From: CAZFVY01 sp964522665
GTDB taxonomy: Bacteria > Verrucomicrobiota > Verrucomicrobiia > Limisphaerales > CAZFVY01
DNA: 64,000 nt
Reading direction: 5' to 3'
Assembly: GCA_964522665.1 (NCBI GenBank)
Contig: CAZFVY010000019.1
Span: forward strand, 15,058-79,057
The notes beneath the pieces were generated by a model. The model made no database searches. It saw only the letters and a program-made list of their open reading frames with translations, and was not told the origin of the DNA. The stretch's first letter is position 1; every line of letters begins with the position of its first letter. Positions 55,049 through 63,641 of the stretch are shown here, in pieces. A program made the translations under genes and the position numbers.

Positions 55049-56101
55049 TTAAAATTGTCCATCGCGCACCTCAAAATGCGTGGGCCGACCGAGCAGGCGC
55101 CCGCCGCGCTTGAGCCATTCCGCCGTCCACCGCAGCATCGGCTCGAGCGGCGTCGCCGGCGGCCCCAGCGCGGCGGCAAGCGGCGCCGCATTGCCAAGCA
55201 GCGCGGAACCGGTTTCGCTCCCAACAAATTCGGGTTCGCGGCCGAGCAATACCCCAAGGCGCGTGGCGGTTTCCCGCACGGAAAATATCTCCGGTCGGCA
55301 CAAGTTCCACGCGGTGGGCGGCGCCGCGGCCAAGGCGAGCGCGCGCAAGATCAATTCGTTGGCGTCGCCTTGCCAGATGCAATTGAAGTAGCCGTTGGCC
55401 AGCGGCACGGGCCGACCGGCGTGGATCTGCTGCGCGATGTCCGATAGGACGCCGTACCTCAATTCCACCGCGTAAAAGAGCCGCAAAAGCGCGAGCTTGG
55501 TTCCGAAACGCGCCGCCTGAAACTCGAAGATCCGTTCGCGCGCGACCGCGGCGTTCGGGTATTCGCCCAGCGGCGTCAACGGGTCGGTTTCGACCGACCC
55601 GCCGCGCGTGACCTCGCTCAGCGGATAGACGTTGCCAGTCGAGAGCGCCACCAAGCGGGCGCCCGTGTAGCGCTCGGCGACAATCGCCGGTGGCAGCGTA
55701 TTCATCGCCCAAGTCGCGGCGGGTTGGGCGGTCGTGCCGAATTTCAAGCCGACCAAATAAATCAAGTTCCGCGCGTCCGGCGCCCGCGCCACGGCGCGCG
55801 CGTCGAGCAAATCGCAGGAAATCGTTTTGACTTCGCGCGCTTCCAGCCAGGCGCGGGCTTGCGGATCGTTGAAGCGGCTCACCGCGATGACGTCAAGTGG
55901 GTGTCCCGCCGCCACGGCGGCGCGCCGCGCGAGGACGGCCAACGTCGGCCCCATTTTGCCGCCCGCGCCCAGGATAACCAAGGGACTCGCGACCGACGTG
56001 ATGAAGCGCGTCAACTCCGCGCTCGGCCGCGTCAGCAAGTCGTCGAGCTGGGTCTCGTCGTCGATCGTCGCGGGCAGGACTGGAGCCGGTGGCGCGTTCA
56101 T
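55049..56101 (-). CDS. NAD-dependent epimerase/dehydratase-like protein lacking the YxxxK lysine
   Basis: A 350-residue Rossmann-fold protein. The nucleotide loop is ILGAGGKMG (about residues 43-51), of the GxGGxxG kind, with a serine/arginine at the end of strand 2 (AVSRFND). A serine of the active site is in ALSTGNVYP (about 152). The tyrosine of the extended-SDR motif is present in GEYPNAAVAR, but its lysine partner is alanine, so ordinary SDR chemistry is questionable. The likely role is sugar binding or modification together with the neighbouring aldolase (39 bp downstream). No signal peptide; cytoplasmic. Confidence 0.78.
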   Translation of the reverse strand: MNAPPAPVLPATIDDETQLDDLLTRPSAELTRFITSVASPLVILGAGGKMGPTLAVLARRAAVAAGHPLDVIAVSRFNDPQARAWLEAREVKTISCDLLDARAVARAPDARNLIYLVGLKFGTTAQPAATWAMNTLPPAIVAERYTGARLVALSTGNVYPLSEVTRGGSVETDPLTPLGEYPNAAVARERIFEFQAARFGTKLALLRLFYAVELRYGVLSDIAQQIHAGRPVPLANGYFNCIWQGDANELILRALALAAAPPTAWNLCRPEIFSVRETATRLGVLLGREPEFVGSETGSALLGNAAPLAAALGPPATPLEPMLRWTAEWLKRGGRLLGRPTHFEVRDGQF

Positions 56102-56226
56102 CTCTTACTCTTCCAGCTTCACGCCTAAAAAGGTTGGCGAAGGCGCGGCCCAATTTGTGGCCGCGCCGCGGTGTAGCCGCGCGCCAGCTACGCGCGCGTC
56201 GGGAGTGAGTTGCCCAAATGCCACTC

Positions 56227-58650
56227 TCATCGCGCCAGCCCCACGGTATCCGCGGCTCGAAAGCGGATTTGCCACTTAACTTCTCGGCTCGATGGAGAAT
56301 CAATCGTGACCCTGAGCAATCCATCCGCCTCTCGATAAGATGCTTTAACACCAGCGCTCTGGTCCGCGCGCGAAAGCTCGACTCCGGCCACGGTCCAAGG
56401 TCCGCCGGCCCCGGACGCCACGACCCGCAGTTCGCAGGGATCGTTTGCGACAATTTTTTCCCGACCCGAAAGCGTTCGGTTCGCGCCGTTCCATTTTTCA
56501 TCGAGCGCGTCCACGATGCCCTGCGTGATGTGGCGGGACGTGCTGATCAATTGTGGATGGTCCGCGCGTGGCCGGACCGCCAGGACGGCGCACGAGCGCG
56601 GAGGAACCTGCATCACCAGACGTCCGCGGAAAGGCGGCAGGGGCGCGTTCGCCCAATAATCGAACGCGACGTACTCGACGTCCTCGGCCAACCCAAGACG
56701 GTCAAGCGGATAGTCAAAACCCGCTTCCTGATCGGCCCAATTGAACAAACCAACCACGTCGCGCCGAGGCGTCCGCCGGGTATCGGTCAAGAGCCAGACG
56801 CGCGGCAGTGGTTCGTCGAAAAGGTCCGCCGGACGCGGCCGCAGGCCGTGGCTAGGCATGGTCCGCTTGAGCAGATCGAGCCGTTCGGGCGGCAAACCGG
56901 GAAACCATTCGCTACTCAGGTTCAACTGGCCGCTGAGAGTCACCCACGAGCAGATCAGCCGGGCCTGCTCCAGCGGCATCGACGCCCGGGTGTAGATCGG
57001 GTCGGGATCGTTGTACCAAACGCGTCCGTGCAGAAAATACTGTCGTGAGCCGAAGGTCGGTCCGCTGATCAGGTCATCCCACTTCGACCCGTTGTCCGGA
57101 CCGATGCGCATCGCGTCCACCAACCCGAACGCGCCGCCGTACGAGCGCATGTTCTGCGGCGAGCAACAGCCGAGGATAAACACTTTTTCGCCCGCTCCCT
57201 CGCGCGCGGTCTTTAGGCCGTCGCGATAGGCCTCGAGGTTGGTTTTCTCCGGGTTGCGGAACACGGCGTCACCGATGCCGTCGTCGTGGTAACCCGAGTT
57301 GACATAAATCTGCTTGGTCGCCGTGCCGGTCCAAAGGCCATCCATCTTGAAATAACGAAAACCCCATTCGTGGGCGATGCGCCACGCGTTTTCGCGCAGA
57401 TAAGCCTGCGCGTCGGGGTTGGTCATGTCGAGGCTCGTGCCGCCCCAGGCGGTTTCATAGGGCTGACCGTCGGCGCGCTTGACGAACCAGTCCGGGTGCG
57501 CCTGAAAAAACGGATCGTAGTAGGTGCCCGCGAACGGCATGAACCAGATGCCCGGAACCAAACCGAGCGCGCTGATTTGGCCGGCGATTGCTTTCATGCC
57601 CGCGGGATACGGACCCTTCGGGGCGTGGGCGCTGAAGTTCCGTTTGGGGCCGTTCGTGGAAATGCCCGCCTGCCAGCCGTCGTCAATTTGGACGACGGAA
57701 AAGCCGAACGGCGCCAGATTCGTCGCGGCGAACGCGGCTTGCTCGGCCAGATGCTTTTCATCGGAGGCGCCGCCGTGCGGGCGCGAATACCACGTGCAGT
57801 ATCCCACCGGTTGGGCCGGCAAATGAATCGCGTAAACCTGCGCAACGGCGTCCGCCCAGGCCTCCAGCCCCAGCCGGGCGTCGTCGAAATAGCCGAGCGC
57901 GAAAGTCTCCAGCGCTTCCGTGGCGCCGGGATTCACCCGCAATCGCCCTTCGTCGAGGCGCGCCCGCACCCGCACGGCGCCCTCCTCGATCGTCGAGAAA
58001 ACCACGCCGCTGCCACGGTTGAACGTGAGCCAGCCGCCGACCACCCCCCGTCGCGACCGCGGCTCGACGACGGCCAGCCAGGCGTAACTGCCGGGATTCT
58101 TGTCCGGCGCCAAGAGGCCGCCTGTGCCCAGCGTTTTCAGCCCATCCGCGGGATAGGTCAGGTCGAGCGTCGCGGACAGGGCGTCGATGTGTTGAAAGAG
58201 CGCCGGCGCCGTCCCGGTGTTTTGCTTGCGCGCCTGAAACAGAACGAAAGGAAGCTTCGGATAGATCGCCACGGTATCGCGCGAGCCGTCCACGTATTCG
58301 ACGGTGATCGCCTTGCCGGTACCGAACGTCCCGTTGTGAATCGAGCCGGCCTCCGCGTGGCCCCCGCGCTGACTCAGGCGAATGTCGTGGGCAAACGGCC
58401 GCGTCGCGCCCGGCGTCCGCAAACGCACGCATTCCAACTCGGTGTCGAAGCGAACTTCGATCGTTTCATTTTGAATGACCAAATCGGTCGCGCGGGCGAC
58501 CGACGCGCCACCAGCCAGCGCCCATAATGTGAGCGCCAGAACGGTTGACCCGATCGTCGGCCGCAGAACGCGCGACCGTACATACCCGGAGGGCGCGCAG
58601 GAAGATGGATTGAGAAATCGCGCCAATGGGCCGGGAGTTGCGTTGATCAT
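56227..58650 (-). CDS. Secreted alpha-galactosidase-like glycoside hydrolase (GH36/GH27 clan)
   Basis: 807 residues from ATG 58650 (MINATPGPLAR); an in-frame start at 58707 lies inside dispersed repeat copy B and is less likely. A long basic n-region leads to a signal helix (VLALTLWALAGGASVARA). The N-terminal beta domain is followed by the clan-D barrel: the nucleophile aspartate in FRYFKMDGLW (near residue 435), the acid/base aspartate in MRIGPDNG (near 518), and VVQIDDGWQ and GIWFMPF on the early strands. A C-terminal beta domain ends the protein. It should release alpha-linked galactose or a related sugar outside the cytoplasm. It heads a minus-strand group with the epimerase and aldolase genes. 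Confidence 0.87.
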   Translation of the reverse strand: MINATPGPLARFLNPSSCAPSGYVRSRVLRPTIGSTVLALTLWALAGGASVARATDLVIQNETIEVRFDTELECVRLRTPGATRPFAHDIRLSQRGGHAEAGSIHNGTFGTGKAITVEYVDGSRDTVAIYPKLPFVLFQARKQNTGTAPALFQHIDALSATLDLTYPADGLKTLGTGGLLAPDKNPGSYAWLAVVEPRSRRGVVGGWLTFNRGSGVVFSTIEEGAVRVRARLDEGRLRVNPGATEALETFALGYFDDARLGLEAWADAVAQVYAIHLPAQPVGYCTWYSRPHGGASDEKHLAEQAAFAATNLAPFGFSVVQIDDGWQAGISTNGPKRNFSAHAPKGPYPAGMKAIAGQISALGLVPGIWFMPFAGTYYDPFFQAHPDWFVKRADGQPYETAWGGTSLDMTNPDAQAYLRENAWRIAHEWGFRYFKMDGLWTGTATKQIYVNSGYHDDGIGDAVFRNPEKTNLEAYRDGLKTAREGAGEKVFILGCCSPQNMRSYGGAFGLVDAMRIGPDNGSKWDDLISGPTFGSRQYFLHGRVWYNDPDPIYTRASMPLEQARLICSWVTLSGQLNLSSEWFPGLPPERLDLLKRTMPSHGLRPRPADLFDEPLPRVWLLTDTRRTPRRDVVGLFNWADQEAGFDYPLDRLGLAEDVEYVAFDYWANAPLPPFRGRLVMQVPPRSCAVLAVRPRADHPQLISTSRHITQGIVDALDEKWNGANRTLSGREKIVANDPCELRVVASGAGGPWTVAGVELSRADQSAGVKASYREADGLLRVTIDSPSSREVKWQIRFRAADTVGLAR

Positions 58651-58717
58651 CGGCGGAAGATTCGGGCTTCTCCGAAGTGATTTCAATGATCTTTTGCCGA
58701 CGCCCAACGGCGCGGGC

Positions 58718-58870
58718 GCGACTTAGAGTCATTGCGGCTTTTGGGCTAAAGACTCGCCGAGGGCAAGCGCTTCGGTCCCGGTCTTACAGACCGGAACAAT
58801 TGTAAGTCCGGGTCATTTCCTGGGACTTCGCTTCGCTCCGTCCCAGGCTATCCCATCACGGGCCTTCAGC
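58718..58870. repeat. Dispersed intergenic repeat, copy B
   Basis: Matches copy A at 8945-9101 over about 155 bp. Here the stems are CCGGTC-ttaca-GACCGG and CCTGGGA-(15 nt)-TCCCAGG, both perfect, so this copy is better folded than copy A, while the CCGCAAC stem of copy A is not kept. It lies upstream of the alpha-galactosidase gene and downstream of the CopG-like gene. The rest of the 58871-59024 gap shows no gene. Confidence 0.75.
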
Positions 58871-59024
58871 TCTGCCGACCTGAAGCTTCGGACCGCGCCG
58901 CTCCAAAAAGACAATTCGACTTCTCAAAGTCGCGCCCCGCCGTCGGGCGGCCACCAGATGGTTTATCGATTTGAGACGACCTGCGCTTTCGATCCGCGCC
59001 TCCGATCCGGGACTCGTCGCTCGT

Positions 59025-59255
59025 CTATTTGCCGCCTTTTGCGAACGCCGCGTCGAGCTTGTCCAGAACGCGCAAGGCCCGCGCCGGGTTTCCCTTCGCC
59101 GCCAGGATGCGAAATCGCGTCTCGGCGTCGTATTCCGCCAGGGCGATGGTGGACCACTCTTCGAAGAGCTTATTCAGACTCAGGCCACGCCTTTCGGCCA
59201 GGAGCTTCAACCGGTCTCGTTTCTTGTCCGGAAGTCTAATTGTCATGGTTGCCAT
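59025..59255 (-). CDS. CopG-like ribbon-helix-helix antitoxin-type protein
   Basis: A 76-residue protein. MTIRLPDKKRDRLKLLAERR, then GLSLNKLFEEW, is a typical ribbon-helix-helix DNA-binding domain (strand residues 4-9, helices to about 35). The C-terminal tail (AAKGNPARALRVLDKLDAAF) is likely the partner-binding part. Such proteins are usually the antitoxin of a type II pair. No toxin gene is found next to it; the only linked frame is the 48-codon one just upstream. Possibly an orphan antitoxin or autoregulator. Confidence 0.78.
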   Translation of the reverse strand: MATMTIRLPDKKRDRLKLLAERRGLSLNKLFEEWSTIALAEYDAETRFRILAAKGNPARALRVLDKLDAAFAKGGK

Positions 59256-59258
59256 AAA

Positions 59259-59405
59259 TCACCTGTTTCGCAGACCTTCGCGCGCAAAGCGCTTAACTCG
59301 AGATGTGGCGAAACCGCCCGCGTAATCGAGCGTCAGCGAATGTTTTACTCGTCCGCTTCCCTCGAAGGCCACGGCGAGTTCGAGCGCACGGGGCCATGAT
59401 AACAT
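59259..59405 (-). CDS. Candidate 48-residue protein upstream of the CopG-like gene
   Basis: ATG at 59405 to TGA at 59261-59259, ending three bases before the CopG-like ATG (59255). The frame has GC-rich third positions and a non-repetitive sequence starting MLSWPRALELAVAF and ending in VKRFAREGLRNR. The tight coupling suggests a two-gene unit, and the sequence could be a shortened toxin. No family was recognised, and no ribosome site was judged. It could also be a chance frame. Confidence 0.35.
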   Translation of the reverse strand: MLSWPRALELAVAFEGSGRVKHSLTLDYAGGFATSRVKRFAREGLRNR

Positions 59406-59543
59406 CAGGGCGACCCGCGCCGCAAAAACAAACCGGTTCTAACTCCCAGCACACCATTCGGCGCCTCGTTAAAGTCGGACCTAAGATTGACGATCGGCGC
59501 TCTCGTGGTAAACGTTGGGGATAGCCTTTCTGGAAGGTTTGCC

Positions 59544-59879
59544 ATGCGTCATCTTGCGAACAGACTGTTGGGTCCCGCCGTGCTGACCCCGCGGCGCATC
59601 CGGATGGCGATGGGAGTCGCCGTCGCGACCGACGCCGTTCAGTTGCTCAGCGGACCGCTTGGCTGGGCCTTTTTCGACGAGGTGACGGACGTGGTCGCGA
59701 TGTCGCTCACCTGGGGCATTCTCGGTTTTCATCCGTTACTCCTGCCCACCTTTGTCTTGGAATTCGTGCCGGTGGTGGACATGTTGCCGACCTGGACCGC
59801 CTGCGTCGCCTATGTCATTTGGCGCCGCAAACGTGACCAGAGTGCGCCGCGGCCCGTTCCGCCGATCATCAATATTTGA
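59544..59879 (+). CDS. Small membrane protein of unknown function
   Basis: A 111-residue protein. The ATG at 59544 (MRHLANRLLGPAVL) follows GGAAGG by a few bases, so the longer frame to 59487 is not preferred. Two to three hydrophobic segments (about residues 22-42, 46-62 and 66-92) have an aspartate/glutamate-containing middle (FFDEVTDVVAM, LEFVPVVDMLPTW). Positive residues (IWRRKRD) follow. I recognise no named family. It is read with the GH20-like gene, whose ATG comes 1 bp after its stop; the pair may be co-translated. Confidence 0.7.
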   Translation: MRHLANRLLGPAVLTPRRIRMAMGVAVATDAVQLLSGPLGWAFFDEVTDVVAMSLTWGILGFHPLLLPTFVLEFVPVVDMLPTWTACVAYVIWRRKRDQSAPRPVPPIINI

Positions 59880-59880
59880 T

Positions 59881-60954
59881 ATGAAAAGCCTACTGCCTAA
59901 CCGTTCACGGCTTCCGCGCCTGATTCAAATCTTTCTGCTGGCCGTCGCCGCCACCGCCACCGCGCGCGCGGCCGAGCCGGCGCCCGATCCGTGGCTGACC
60001 GAGTGGCGCCGGACCAACGCGGTCTGGCGCGGCGTGCAGTTGTCGGTCCAGAGCGACGGCGCCGCGGACGCGTTGATCGAGCAGGTTCCGAAGTTGGCGG
60101 CGTTGGGGGTCAACGCGCTGGTCATGGAAGTGAATTACAACTACGCCTTCACGTCGCACCCGGAGTTGGCGTCGGCGCGCCCGATGTCGAAGGAGAAGGC
60201 GCGGGAATTGGCTAAAACCTGCCGCGCGAACGGCATTCGGCCGATCCCGCTCTTCAATTGTCTGGGCCACCAATCCTGGGCCAAGAATACCTTCTCGCTG
60301 TTGACGAAATACCCCGAGTTCGACGAAACACCGGACGCGCCCAAGGATAATCAGGGGCTTTATTGCCGAAGCTGGTGCCCCCAACATCCCGGGGTCAATC
60401 CGATTGTTTTCGCGCTCATCGATGACCTGGTGGACGGATTTCAGGCGGACGCGGTACACGTCGGCATGGACGAGGTTTTTATCCTCGCTTCCGAGCAATG
60501 CCCGCGCTGCAAAGGCGGCGACACGGCCAGGCTTTTCGCGCGAGCGGTCAACGATCTCCACGGGCATATCGTCGGCGAGCGCAAGCTTGAGATGCTGATG
60601 TGGGGCGACCGTTTCCTGGACGGGAAGGCGACTCACTACGGCAAATGGGAGGCGTCCGAAAACGGGACTCAGGCGGCCATCGACCTGGTTCCCAAAGACA
60701 TCATCCTCTGCGATTGGCACTACGAAAAGCGCGCGGATTATCCCTCGTTGCAGATCTTACTGAGCAAAGGATTTCGCGTCTGGCCGACCGGCTGGAAAAA
60801 AGTGGAGGCCACGGAAGCCTTCGTCGAAGCCTCCAAGCAGCAGCACAACGACCGCATGTTGGGCCACCTCTGCTCGACGTGGGGCGCGGTCAAAATCCCC
60901 AACCTCGCTGAATGGCCGCCGATCATCGCCGGCATCACGGCGTGGACGAAATAG
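59881..60954 (+). CDS. Secreted GH20-like beta-hexosaminidase-type hydrolase
   Basis: 357 residues from ATG 59881, with a signal peptide ending near ATATARAAE. The (beta/alpha)8 barrel shows the GH20 hallmark aspartate-glutamate pair in VHVGMDEVF (near residue 195), VNALVMEVNYNYAF on strand 2 and later IILCDWHYEK and WPTGWKKVEA. The family cleaves terminal N-acetylhexosamine by substrate assistance. It is about half the length of full GH20 enzymes, lacking the N-terminal GH20b-like domain. Four cysteines (CPRCKG and CRSWC) may form disulfides or bind metal. It follows a small membrane-protein gene directly and ends 6 bp before the convergent S9 peptidase. Confidence 0.75.
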   Translation: MKSLLPNRSRLPRLIQIFLLAVAATATARAAEPAPDPWLTEWRRTNAVWRGVQLSVQSDGAADALIEQVPKLAALGVNALVMEVNYNYAFTSHPELASARPMSKEKARELAKTCRANGIRPIPLFNCLGHQSWAKNTFSLLTKYPEFDETPDAPKDNQGLYCRSWCPQHPGVNPIVFALIDDLVDGFQADAVHVGMDEVFILASEQCPRCKGGDTARLFARAVNDLHGHIVGERKLEMLMWGDRFLDGKATHYGKWEASENGTQAAIDLVPKDIILCDWHYEKRADYPSLQILLSKGFRVWPTGWKKVEATEAFVEASKQQHNDRMLGHLCSTWGAVKIPNLAEWPPIIAGITAWTK

Positions 60955-60960
60955 CCGGCG

Positions 60961-63078
60961 CTAAGGCTTCAGGTACTCCGCGAGCCAGTCGAAGATCGTC
61001 TGGTGCCAAAGTTCGCTGTTCTGCGGCTTAAGCACCCAATGCCCCTCGTCGGGGAAGTAGAGCAGCTTTGAGGGGATTCCCTTTCGCTGCAGGGTGGTGA
61101 AGAGGTTCAACCCCTCGTTCAACGGCACGCGGAAATCGTGGTCATTGTGAATGATCAAGTTGGGCGTCTTGAAATTCTGCGCGAAGCGGTGGGGTGAATA
61201 TTGGTCATAGTTCTTCGTCTCCCAGGGCACGCCGTGCTCCCATTCGTCGAACCAAAGCTCCTCCGTGGCGCCGTACATGTTCCAGAAGTTGTACACGCCG
61301 CAATGAGTCACAAGGGTCTTGAACTTGTCCGTGTGGCCTTGGAACCAATTCATCATGTAACCGCCGAAGGACGCGCCCGCCGCGGCCATTCGGTCGCGGT
61401 TGATGTAAGGTTGGCGCTCCAAATAGGCGAGGCCGTTCATCAAATCGGTGACGACTTTTCCACCCCAGTCGCGGCTGATTTCATCGGTGAATTTCTGGCC
61501 AAAGCCGGTGCTGCCGCGCGGATTGGGGAGCGCGAGCACATAACCTTGCGCCGCCCACAGCTGCGCGTTCCAGCGGTAAGACCAGGCGTCCATGAACGCG
61601 CCTTGCGGCCCGCCGTGGACCCAGAAGACCAGCGGGTATTTCTTGCTCGCGTCGAAGCCGGGCGGACGAATGATCCACATCTGCACTTTGGCGCCCGCCG
61701 CGCCTTCAAACCAGACCGACTCCGGTTCGCTCATTTGAATCCCCGCGAACAACTCGTCATTGGCTTGGGTCAAGCGCCAAAATCCTTCCTTGGGCGCCAT
61801 CGGCGCCGATGGGCCAACCGGCAGCTTGCAAATCTCCGGCGCCCGCGAAAGCGTTTGATGGGAAAAGATCAAATAGTCGCCGTTTGCTGACGCGGTGAAG
61901 TCGCCGTTGACCGCGTTCTCCAATAGCTTTTTGACTTGGCCGCCGCTGGCCGGGACCGACCAGATCGGTTTGCCCGCCTTTTCTTCTCCTTCGAAATAGA
62001 TTTTCTCGCTGCCCGGAGCCCACGTGAACGCCTCGACCGAGGGGTCGGCGTCCGTGGTCAGCGTGCGGACCCGATAGGTCTTTCGCTCGTAGAGGAGGAG
62101 ATACCAATGATCCGCCTCGAAGCCCGGCCGCCCCTGGGCGCGATACGCAATGTAATTCCCATCGGGCGAGTAACGGGGGAATGCGTCCGCGGCCGGGTTG
62201 GTCGTCAAGAGCTTGGCTTCGCCAGTCTCGAGATTGACGCGGTAGATATTGTGGTCGGTCTTCCACGCTTCCTCACGGGCGGGCGTTGGCGTCGCCGTGT
62301 ACGCCAATTCCTTGCCGTCCGGCGAAAAGTCGAAGTCGTCACCCGCGGAAAAAGTCGAGGAGGTCGGCACCGCGTCGCGGTCGCCCGGGGTCACGTCGCG
62401 CGGGTCGCCCGTGGCGACGCCATTCTCGATCGGCATCACGTAGATATGCTGACGCTTGTCATCGACCCAGCTATCCCAGTGGCGATAGAGCAATTTGGTA
62501 ATGATCCGGGCCTTCACCTTGCTCTTCTCGCGGTCGTCGTCCTTCTTCTTGTTGGCGGGGTCGCTTTCCTTGTAGGAGAGCGTTGAGAATTCGGGAAAAA
62601 CCGCCGACACAAACGCCATTTGTTTCCCGTCCGGCGACCAAATCGCTTGCTGGGCCTCGGTGGAAATCGTGGTCAAAGCGCGCGGCGCGCCCCCTTCACT
62701 GGAGGCCAGATAGATCTGAAATTTGCCGTCGCGATCCGATTCAAACGCAAGCCATTTGCCATCGGGAGACCACCGCGGATGGCGGTCGTGTTTCGGACCG
62801 TTGGTCAACTGCCGCGGCGCGCCTCCTTCGACCGGCACGAGCCAGATTGTGCTGTGGGTCCGATTTTCGGGTTTGTCCACGTCGGTAAGCACGTACGCCA
62901 CCGAATGCCCGTCGGGCGAGACTTGCGGATCGGTCAATCGCTTGACGCGAAACAAATCCTCCAACTGCATCGGCCGCGCCTCGGCCGCGCGTCCGTGCGG
63001 AGCCGGAAGACTGACAAGCAAAAGCGAAAGCAATGAATACCGAATGGTCGAGAGCGCCCGCGAACGACTGTAGCACAT
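60961..63078 (-). CDS. Secreted S9 prolyl oligopeptidase-family peptidase
   Basis: A 705-residue exported peptidase. After a signal peptide (SLLLVSLPAPHGRAAE) comes a seven-bladed propeller with TolB/WD-like repeats (VSPDGHSVAYVL, WSPDGKWLAFES, WSPDGKQMAFVS) up to about residue 430, then the alpha/beta-hydrolase domain: serine in GASFGGYM (near 572), aspartate in NDHDFRVPLNEG (near 648) and histidine in DEGHWVL (near 680). The triad is intact, as in dipeptidyl- or acylaminoacyl-peptidases. It is likely periplasmic or secreted peptide degradation. A single gene; the tRNA-like gene follows about 100 bp upstream on the other strand. Confidence 0.93.
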   Translation of the reverse strand: MCYSRSRALSTIRYSLLSLLLVSLPAPHGRAAEARPMQLEDLFRVKRLTDPQVSPDGHSVAYVLTDVDKPENRTHSTIWLVPVEGGAPRQLTNGPKHDRHPRWSPDGKWLAFESDRDGKFQIYLASSEGGAPRALTTISTEAQQAIWSPDGKQMAFVSAVFPEFSTLSYKESDPANKKKDDDREKSKVKARIITKLLYRHWDSWVDDKRQHIYVMPIENGVATGDPRDVTPGDRDAVPTSSTFSAGDDFDFSPDGKELAYTATPTPAREEAWKTDHNIYRVNLETGEAKLLTTNPAADAFPRYSPDGNYIAYRAQGRPGFEADHWYLLLYERKTYRVRTLTTDADPSVEAFTWAPGSEKIYFEGEEKAGKPIWSVPASGGQVKKLLENAVNGDFTASANGDYLIFSHQTLSRAPEICKLPVGPSAPMAPKEGFWRLTQANDELFAGIQMSEPESVWFEGAAGAKVQMWIIRPPGFDASKKYPLVFWVHGGPQGAFMDAWSYRWNAQLWAAQGYVLALPNPRGSTGFGQKFTDEISRDWGGKVVTDLMNGLAYLERQPYINRDRMAAAGASFGGYMMNWFQGHTDKFKTLVTHCGVYNFWNMYGATEELWFDEWEHGVPWETKNYDQYSPHRFAQNFKTPNLIIHNDHDFRVPLNEGLNLFTTLQRKGIPSKLLYFPDEGHWVLKPQNSELWHQTIFDWLAEYLKP

Positions 63079-63185
63079 AATTAATTGAGGCGGGAATTGC
63101 GAGCTTCTGTCAAGCCGCTTGGGATTGGGGTTGTGTCCTAATTTGACTTTGGGAAGCGACGTTGGCAGAGTGGTAACATCGGATC

Positions 63186-63288
63186 GGGCGTATAGCTTAA
63201 TTGGATAAAGCGGCTGCTTGCTTCAGTTCATCCGACGGGTGGGCTGATCAAGCAGCTGATGCGGGTTCAAGTCCCGCTATGCCCACCA
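63186..63288 (+). tRNA. tRNA-like gene with a 34-nt anticodon loop (perhaps tRNA-Arg)
   Basis: Acceptor stem GGGCGTA/TATGCCC, with one G-U pair, then TA, D-stem GCTT/AAGC with loop AATTGGATA, T-stem GCGGG/CCCGC with loop TTCAAGT, discriminator A and encoded CCA at 63286-63288 are all canonical. The anticodon stem GCTGC/GCAGC is canonical, but the loop has 34 nt instead of 7. It folds further (8-bp GCTGCTTG/CAAGCAGC, then CAG/CTG and CATCC/GGGTG). A normal tRNA would be about 73-76 nt; this is about 27 nt longer. The D-loop resembles tRNA-Arg. It may contain a small intron, be a decayed copy, or be a tRNA-like integration target. No anticodon can be assigned. Confidence 0.7.
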
Positions 63289-63595
63289 TCCCTGTTGGGC
63301 TTCGCGTCTTTTACGATTTGAAGCCGTACGGTGGTCTCCGCAGAGGTAACCAGTGGAAGTTCAAGAACTGTGACGAATCGCTCGCAGGGGTCGTAATCGC
63401 CTTCCAAGTGCGACCATCCATAATTCGGCTTCGCCTTGGGCTGTCCGGTACGGCCGAAGATTTCGGCCCGGCCCTTACGGACCGTCTGTCCGCGAAAGAT
63501 CTCATCGACGAGGCTGGATGCTGCCAGCCTCGCAGAGCATTGAAACCGCCGTCACTTTCTTGTCGTTGCTCAGGTCGTTTCTTTCGTTGACTAAA
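63289..63595. other. Non-coding stretch with several perfect hairpins
   Basis: Hairpins GGCTTC/GAAGCC just after the tRNA, GGCCGAA-gat-TTCGGCC near 63454 and GAGGCTGG-atgctg-CCAGCCTC near 63511-63532 lie in this stretch. Open frames across it overlap the tRNA and have no domain. It could be a structured RNA or only DNA symmetry near an integration site. No gene is supported. Confidence 0.35.
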
Positions 63596-63639
63596 TGTTT
63601 AACATAAAGGAGGCTCCTCGTGGCATTTATTGTTAAACA
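63596..63639. promoter_or_regulatory. 44-bp palindromic site before the RHH gene
   Basis: Outer arms TGTTTAAC (63596-63603) and GTTAAACA (63632-63639) are perfect, continued by ATAAA and TTTAT and an inner near-palindrome GAGGCTCCTC, so arms of about 13 bp are separated by a short centre. The ATG of the RHH gene follows 2 bp later. RHH proteins bind such inverted repeats, so this may be an autoregulatory operator. Its AAAGGAGG could also serve as a ribosome site for a GTG at 63620 (short frame of 43 codons). Confidence 0.6.
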
Positions 63640-63641
63640 AA

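Noticed and set aside
58871..59024. Search for a toxin gene beside the CopG-like antitoxin.
   Set aside because: No frame with a PIN, RelE or similar toxin pattern is present downstream; only the short upstream frame remains as a candidate.
63186..63288. Reading the extra nucleotides as the long variable arm of a Leu/Ser-type tRNA.
   Set aside because: The 5-bp stem next to the D-arm and its complement next to the T-arm enclose the insertion, so the extra sequence lies in the anticodon loop, not in the variable arm, which is 4 nt.
63201..63590. A 129-codon plus-strand frame overlapping the tRNA-like gene.
   Set aside because: It overlaps a structured RNA, has no domain and lacks a ribosome site.
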